Source of the DNA: Micromonospora saelicesensis
GTDB taxonomy: Bacteria > Actinomycetota > Actinomycetes > Mycobacteriales > Micromonosporaceae
Direction: 5' to 3'
DNA: 64,000 nucleotides
Assembly (NCBI RefSeq): GCF_900091575.1
Contig: NZ_FMCR01000001.1
Span: forward strand, 992,001 to 1,056,000
This document shows, piece after piece, positions 59,914 to 64,000 of this stretch; position 1 is the stretch's first letter, and each line of letters starts with the position of its first letter. The position numbers were made by a program, and so were the translations under genes. The notes below the pieces were generated by a model. It was not told the DNA's origin and made no database searches. It was given only the letters and a program-made list of their open reading frames with translations.

Positions 59914-61266
59914 TCACACCTCCCTGGAGTCCGAGCCGGCAACGATGTTGGCCGGCTCCCGCTCGGCGACCACGCGCGTGATGCGCGGGCTCGGTGGTAC
60001 CTGAAGATCCATCGGTGGCAGCGGGAAGCTCCCGTGCGGCCGGTTGTCGACCTGTTCCTGCGTCGTCGGCTTCGGCTTCGGGCGCCGGCTGGGCCAGAAG
60101 ATCGTGGCGAGCAGCAGGATGCCGGCCGGGATGCCGACGGCGATCACCTTGCCGCGGGTGTCCCAGTCCTCGATGGAGCGCAGGCCCGACAGGACCAGGA
60201 TCCAGACCAGGTTGATCGGCAGGAGCACCTTCCAACCGAGCCGCATGAACTGGTCGTACCGCAGCCGGGGCAGCGTGCCACGCAACCACACGAAGACGAA
60301 GACCAGGGCGATCACCTTGCCGAAGAACCAGAGCATCGGCCACCAACCGGAGTTGGCGCCCTCCCAGATGGTGATCGGCCAGGGCGCACGCCATCCGCCC
60401 AGGAACAGCGTGGTGGTGACCGCGGACATCGTCACCATCGCGACGTACTCGCTGAGCATGAAGAGCGCGAACTTCAGCGAGCTGTACTCGGTCATGAAGC
60501 CGGCGACCAGCTCGGACTCGGCCTCGGGCAGGTCGAACGGCGCCCGGTTGGTCTCACCCACAGTGGCGATGAAGAAGATGATGAAGCTCGGCAGCAGCAG
60601 GATCGCGTACCAGCCCGGTGCCGGGATGGTCTGGCCGAAGACGGTCAGCTGCGTGCCGTCGCCCTGAGCGGCGACGATCCCGCTGGTGCTCATCGTGCCG
60701 GCGGTCATAAAGACCGCCACGATGCTGAGCCCCATGGCGACCTCGTAGGAGATCATCTGGGCGCTCGACCGGAGACCACCCAGCAGCGGGTACGTCGAGC
60801 CGGAGGCCCAGCCACCCAGCACGATGCCGTAGACGCCCATCGAGGAGCAGGCGAGCAGCAGCAGCACCGCCACCGGCACATCGGTGACCTGCAACGGCGT
60901 GTGGTGACCGAAGATGCTCACCATCGGGCCGAACGGCACCACCGACAGGGCGGTGACCGCGCAGATCACCGAGATGGTCGGGGCGAAGAAGTAGACGACC
61001 TTGTCGGCCGCCTTCGGCAGGATGTCCTCCTTGAAGGCCATCTTCAGGCCGTCGGCGAGGGTCTGCAGCAGGCCGAACGGGCCGACCTGGTTGGGGCCGG
61101 GCCGCACCTGCATGTAACCGACCACGCGCCGTTCGAACCAGACGCCGAGCAGGGTGGCCAGCAGACCGAAGGCGAACGCGAAGACAATCTTGCCGAGAAC
61201 CAGCCACCAGGGATCCCGGCCGAAGTCGGCCAGCGTCGGATCCTGGGCCAGGTAGATCGGACTCAC
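59914..61266 (-). CDS. nuoH: NADH-quinone oxidoreductase subunit H
   Basis: A 450-residue membrane subunit that links the quinone site to the proton channels. [37 protein letters not shown] and [38 protein letters not shown] are hallmark blocks. A cytosolic tail of about 50 residues ([19 protein letters not shown]) follows. The ATG overlaps the nuoG stop (ATGA). Confidence 0.97.
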   Translation of the reverse strand: MSPIYLAQDPTLADFGRDPWWLVLGKIVFAFAFGLLATLLGVWFERRVVGYMQVRPGPNQVGPFGLLQTLADGLKMAFKEDILPKAADKVVYFFAPTISVICAVTALSVVPFGPMVSIFGHHTPLQVTDVPVAVLLLLACSSMGVYGIVLGGWASGSTYPLLGGLRSSAQMISYEVAMGLSIVAVFMTAGTMSTSGIVAAQGDGTQLTVFGQTIPAPGWYAILLLPSFIIFFIATVGETNRAPFDLPEAESELVAGFMTEYSSLKFALFMLSEYVAMVTMSAVTTTLFLGGWRAPWPITIWEGANSGWWPMLWFFGKVIALVFVFVWLRGTLPRLRYDQFMRLGWKVLLPINLVWILVLSGLRSIEDWDTRGKVIAVGIPAGILLLATIFWPSRRPKPKPTTQEQVDNRPHGSFPLPPMDLQVPPSPRITRVVAEREPANIVAGSDSREV

Positions 61267-63770
61267 TGGTTACCCCCGGAGTTGAGGAGCGGACCCGGGA
61301 GACCGGTCTCGTCGGCCGCCACGCGTCCGGCCGGGATGGCCGTACTCGGTGCGGGGACGGAGATCCGGACGACCGCGCCGGACGTCGCCCCGAGGCTGCG
61401 CCGCACGGTCGAGCCGGGTGAGTTGGTCGGCAGCCAGACCACGCCGTCCGGCATCTCGGTGAGTTCCGCCGGCAGGGTCAGCGCCCCTCGGTCGGTGCCG
61501 ACCGTGACCGCGTCACCGTCGACCACACCGAGCGCCTCGGCGGTGCCCTTACCCAGCCGGACCACCGGCGGACGGGCGGTCCCGGCGAGGTTCTCGTCGC
61601 CCTCGGTCAGGGTGCCGAGGTCCACCAGCTGGTGCCAGGTGGCCAGCACGGCCTCCCCGGCGTTCGGCTGCGGCACCCGGCCCGGTGCGACCGACGGCGC
61701 GGCCGGCCGGGACATCCGCGTCGCCGGCAGCGTGCCCAGCTCGCGGCGCACGCTCAGCACGTCGGCCGTGCCGAGGCGTACGTCGAGCAGCGCGGCCAGC
61801 GCGTCGAGCACCCGGCCGTCGGTCATCGCGGCGGTGTTCAGCACCGCCTCGAACGGGCGCAGCCGGCCCTCCCAGTCCAGGAAGCTTCCGGCCTTCTCGG
61901 CCACCGGGGCGACCGGCAGCACCACGTTCGCCCGCCGGGTCACCGCGCTGGCGCGCAGCTCGAGGCTGACCAGGAACGGCACCGCGTCCAGGGCGGACTC
62001 GGCCAGTCGCGGGTCGGCCAGGTCGGCCGGGTCGACACCGCCGACGACCAGTGCGCCGAGCTGCCCGTTGGCGGCCGCGGTCAGGATGCCGTCGGTGTCC
62101 CGCCCGGCCTGGCTCGGGATCACCCCGGCCGGGATGTCCCACGCCTCACCCAGCTCGGCCCGGGCGGCCGGCTCGGTGACCAGGCGTCCACCGGGGAGCA
62201 GGTTGGGCAGGCAGCCCGCGTCGACCGCGCCGCGGTCACCCGCGCGCCGCGGCACCCAGGCCAGCTTCGCGCCGGTACGCCGGGCCACGTCGGCCGCGGC
62301 GGAGAGTCCACCCGGCACGGTGGCCAGTCGCTCGCCGACGATCAGGATCGCGCCCGGTGCGCTCAGCGCCTCGCTGACAGTGGCGTGCTCGGCGAGCACG
62401 CTGGCCTCCTCGCCCGGCACCACCCGGGCCAGCTTGGCACCGAGCTTCTCCAGGCCGCGGGTGGCGAAGGGTGCCAGCGCGTACACCGTCAGGGTCTTCT
62501 TCAGGTACGCCTTGCGCAGCCGAAGGAAGAGGATCGGGCACTCCTCCTCGGGCTCCAGGCCCACCAGCACCACCGCCGGCGCGTTCTCCACGTCGGTGTA
62601 GGTGACGTCGGTGACCCCGGCGACCGAGCTGGCCAGGAAGTCGGCCTCCTCGCGGGAGACCGGGCGGGCCCGGAAGTCGATGTCGTTGGTGTTCAACGCG
62701 ACCCGGGCGAACTTGGCGTAGGCGTACGCGTCCTCGACGGTCAGCCGACCGCCGGTGAGCACCGCAGTGCCCTGCCCGCTCTCCCGAGCGATGTGCAGCC
62801 CCTCGGCGGCGACGGTGAGCGCCTCACTCCAGGACGCCTCGCGCAGCTCACCGGTGTGCTCGTCGCGGACCAGCGGAGTGGTCAGCCGGTCGGCGGCACG
62901 GGTGTACTGGAAGCCCCAGCGACCCTTGTCGCAGTTCCACTCCTCGTTCACCGCCGGCTCGTCGCCGGCCAGCCGGCGCAGCACCTTGCCACGCCGCCAG
63001 TCGGTGCGCTGCCCACAGCCGGCCGAGCAGTGCTCGCAGACGCTCGGGCTGGAGACCAGGTCGAACGGGCGGGCGCGGAAACGGTACTGGGCACCGGTCA
63101 GCGCACCCACCGGGCAGATCTGGACGGTGTTGCCGGAGAAGTAGGAGTTGAACGGGACATCCCCGGCGTCGCCCTCCTCGCCGTAGGCGTCGTCCCGGTA
63201 GATGTTGATTTCCTCGGCGGACGACCGGCCCATCAGGTCGATGAACTTGTCGCCGGCGATCTCCTCGGAGAACCGGGTGCACCGCTGGCAGAGCACGCAA
63301 CGCTCGCGGTCCAGCAGCACCTGGCTGCTGATCGCCATCGGCTTCTCGTACTCCCGCTTGTGCTCGTGGAAGCGCGAGTCGGTGCGGCCGGTGGACATCG
63401 CCTGGTTCTGGAGCGGGCACTCGCCGCCCTTGTCACACATCGGGCAGTCCAGCGGGTGGTTGAGCAGCAGCAGCTCCATCACCCCCTCCTGCGCCTTCTT
63501 GGCCACCGGGGAGGTGATCTGGGTACGCACGACCATGCCGTCGGCGACGGTCTGGGTGCAGGAGGCCACCGGCTTGCGCTGGCCCTCCACCTCGACCAGG
63601 CACTGCCGGCACGCGCCGGCCGGGGCCAGCAGCGGGTGGTCGCAGAACCGGGGGATCTCGGTGCCCATCTGCTCGGCGACCCGGATCAGCAGCGTCCCCT
63701 TGGGGGCGGTGACCTCGACGCCGTCGATGGTGAGGGTGACGGTCTCGGTCTGCTTGGCTACGTCGGTCAT
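61263..63770 (-). CDS. nuoG: NADH-quinone oxidoreductase subunit G
   Basis: An 835-residue iron-sulphur subunit. The 2Fe-2S domain has [21 protein letters not shown]. The His/Cys-ligated cluster region ([21 protein letters not shown]), a further 4Fe-4S block ([14 protein letters not shown]) and [15 protein letters not shown] follow. The C-terminal two thirds is a molybdopterin-oxidoreductase-like fold without evident cofactor ligands. Starts in a TGATG overlap with nuoF. Confidence 0.97.
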   Translation of the reverse strand: MTDVAKQTETVTLTIDGVEVTAPKGTLLIRVAEQMGTEIPRFCDHPLLAPAGACRQCLVEVEGQRKPVASCTQTVADGMVVRTQITSPVAKKAQEGVMELLLLNHPLDCPMCDKGGECPLQNQAMSTGRTDSRFHEHKREYEKPMAISSQVLLDRERCVLCQRCTRFSEEIAGDKFIDLMGRSSAEEINIYRDDAYGEEGDAGDVPFNSYFSGNTVQICPVGALTGAQYRFRARPFDLVSSPSVCEHCSAGCGQRTDWRRGKVLRRLAGDEPAVNEEWNCDKGRWGFQYTRAADRLTTPLVRDEHTGELREASWSEALTVAAEGLHIARESGQGTAVLTGGRLTVEDAYAYAKFARVALNTNDIDFRARPVSREEADFLASSVAGVTDVTYTDVENAPAVVLVGLEPEEECPILFLRLRKAYLKKTLTVYALAPFATRGLEKLGAKLARVVPGEEASVLAEHATVSEALSAPGAILIVGERLATVPGGLSAAADVARRTGAKLAWVPRRAGDRGAVDAGCLPNLLPGGRLVTEPAARAELGEAWDIPAGVIPSQAGRDTDGILTAAANGQLGALVVGGVDPADLADPRLAESALDAVPFLVSLELRASAVTRRANVVLPVAPVAEKAGSFLDWEGRLRPFEAVLNTAAMTDGRVLDALAALLDVRLGTADVLSVRRELGTLPATRMSRPAAPSVAPGRVPQPNAGEAVLATWHQLVDLGTLTEGDENLAGTARPPVVRLGKGTAEALGVVDGDAVTVGTDRGALTLPAELTEMPDGVVWLPTNSPGSTVRRSLGATSGAVVRISVPAPSTAIPAGRVAADETGLPGPLLNSGGNQ

Positions 63771-64000
63771 CAGTGCGCCCCTACCAGGGTCTTCTCCGAC
63801 AGCTTGGGTGCGGTCCGACCCTCGATGTAGTCGAGGTAGTCCTGCTTGAAGTACTGCAGCGAGGAGGTCACCGAGCTGGTCGCGCCGTCACCCAGACCGC
63901 AGAACGAGCGGCCGAGGATGTTGTCGCAGGTGTCCAGCAGGGTGTCCAGGTCTTCGTGGGTGCCCTGGCCGGCGAGGATCCGCCGGTAGACCCGGACCAT
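63770..64000 (-). CDS. nuoF: NADH-quinone oxidoreductase subunit F, C-terminal part (cut by window edge)
   Basis: The last 76 residues of NuoF are visible. [24 protein letters not shown] carries two of the ligands of the N3 4Fe-4S cluster and is diagnostic. The start lies beyond the right edge; the first codon shown (ATG at 64000) is internal. nuoE and nuoA-D are presumably further upstream on the minus strand. Confidence 0.95.
   Translation of the reverse strand: MVRVYRRILAGQGTHEDLDTLLDTCDNILGRSFCGLGDGATSSVTSSLQYFKQDYLDYIEGRTAPKLSEKTLVGAH

Noticed and set aside
53480..63830. Several plus-strand frames of 400-900 codons opposite the nuo genes
   Set aside because: Shadows of the membrane and iron-sulphur subunits; the minus-strand reading has all complex I signatures.
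1..64000. tRNA, rRNA, CRISPR arrays, transposases
   Set aside because: Looked for TPsiC-like GGTTCGA blocks, conserved rRNA stretches, regular spaced repeats and DDE transposase motifs; none convincing. The integrase expected for the putative element is also absent.

Overview
The window is high-GC actinobacterial chromosome, most likely Micromonospora or a close relative in the Micromonosporaceae. I base this on the codon bias, the gene content, and a gene order shared with Mycobacterium tuberculosis (topA, YprA-type helicase, tad pilus genes, ssd, 6C RNA, HAD phosphatase, acs, ephE-like hydrolase) and with Streptomyces (topA, hppA, anti-sigma gene, bldG, helicase). The genus is inferred; no rRNA is present. 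No tRNA, rRNA, CRISPR array or intact insertion sequence was seen.

1-2.2 kb: a minus-strand, translationally coupled tetR / ABM monooxygenase-like / quinone oxidoreductase set, followed by a truncated SGNH esterase. 2.2-10.3 kb: topA, an unknown protein with a lipoprotein, the proton-pumping pyrophosphatase hppA, and the bldG anti-anti-sigma / anti-sigma pair. 10.4-13.9 kb: the MrfA/YprA-like helicase and two small genes. 14.0-19.5 kb: a seven-gene tad (Flp-type pilus) operon headed by the ssd/CpaE-like ATPase.

19.6-25.6 kb is accessory DNA between ssd and the HAD phosphatase, which are neighbours in mycobacteria. It holds an ECF sigma factor with a CU044_5270-type partner, a serine beta-lactamase-like hydrolase, a helical protein, a DUF4396 membrane protein and a short conjugation-gene remnant. 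A minus-strand RNA of three hairpins with C-rich loops (25272-25371) matches the 6C small RNA and sits at its expected syntenic place. About 63 bp at its 3' end are duplicated 2 kb away, and the two direct repeats bracket the DUF4396 and remnant segment. This looks like a decayed integrative element that used the 6C RNA 3' end as attachment site, and it is the most novel observation here.

25.6-36.4 kb: HAD phosphatase, a degenerate Fic-like protein, acetyl-CoA synthetase, two secreted M6 (immune inhibitor A) metalloproteases, and an EphE-like hydrolase whose nucleophile position is glycine. 36.4-44.0 kb: a partial type VII secretion locus (double SseB-domain protein, mycosin, two WXG100 proteins, EccE) without EccB, EccC or EccD. 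44.0-53.0 kb: a holin-like membrane protein, GNAT, RarD, an ECF sigma / anti-sigma pair whose sigma gene appears to begin with ATC, a Tat-exported PhoX phosphatase behind a PHO-box-like repeat, IclR, an MFS transporter and a polyprenyl diphosphate synthase. 53.1-64.0 kb: the nuo operon from nuoF (truncated by the window end) to nuoN on the minus strand. The prenyl synthase next to it probably makes the menaquinone side chain used by that complex.
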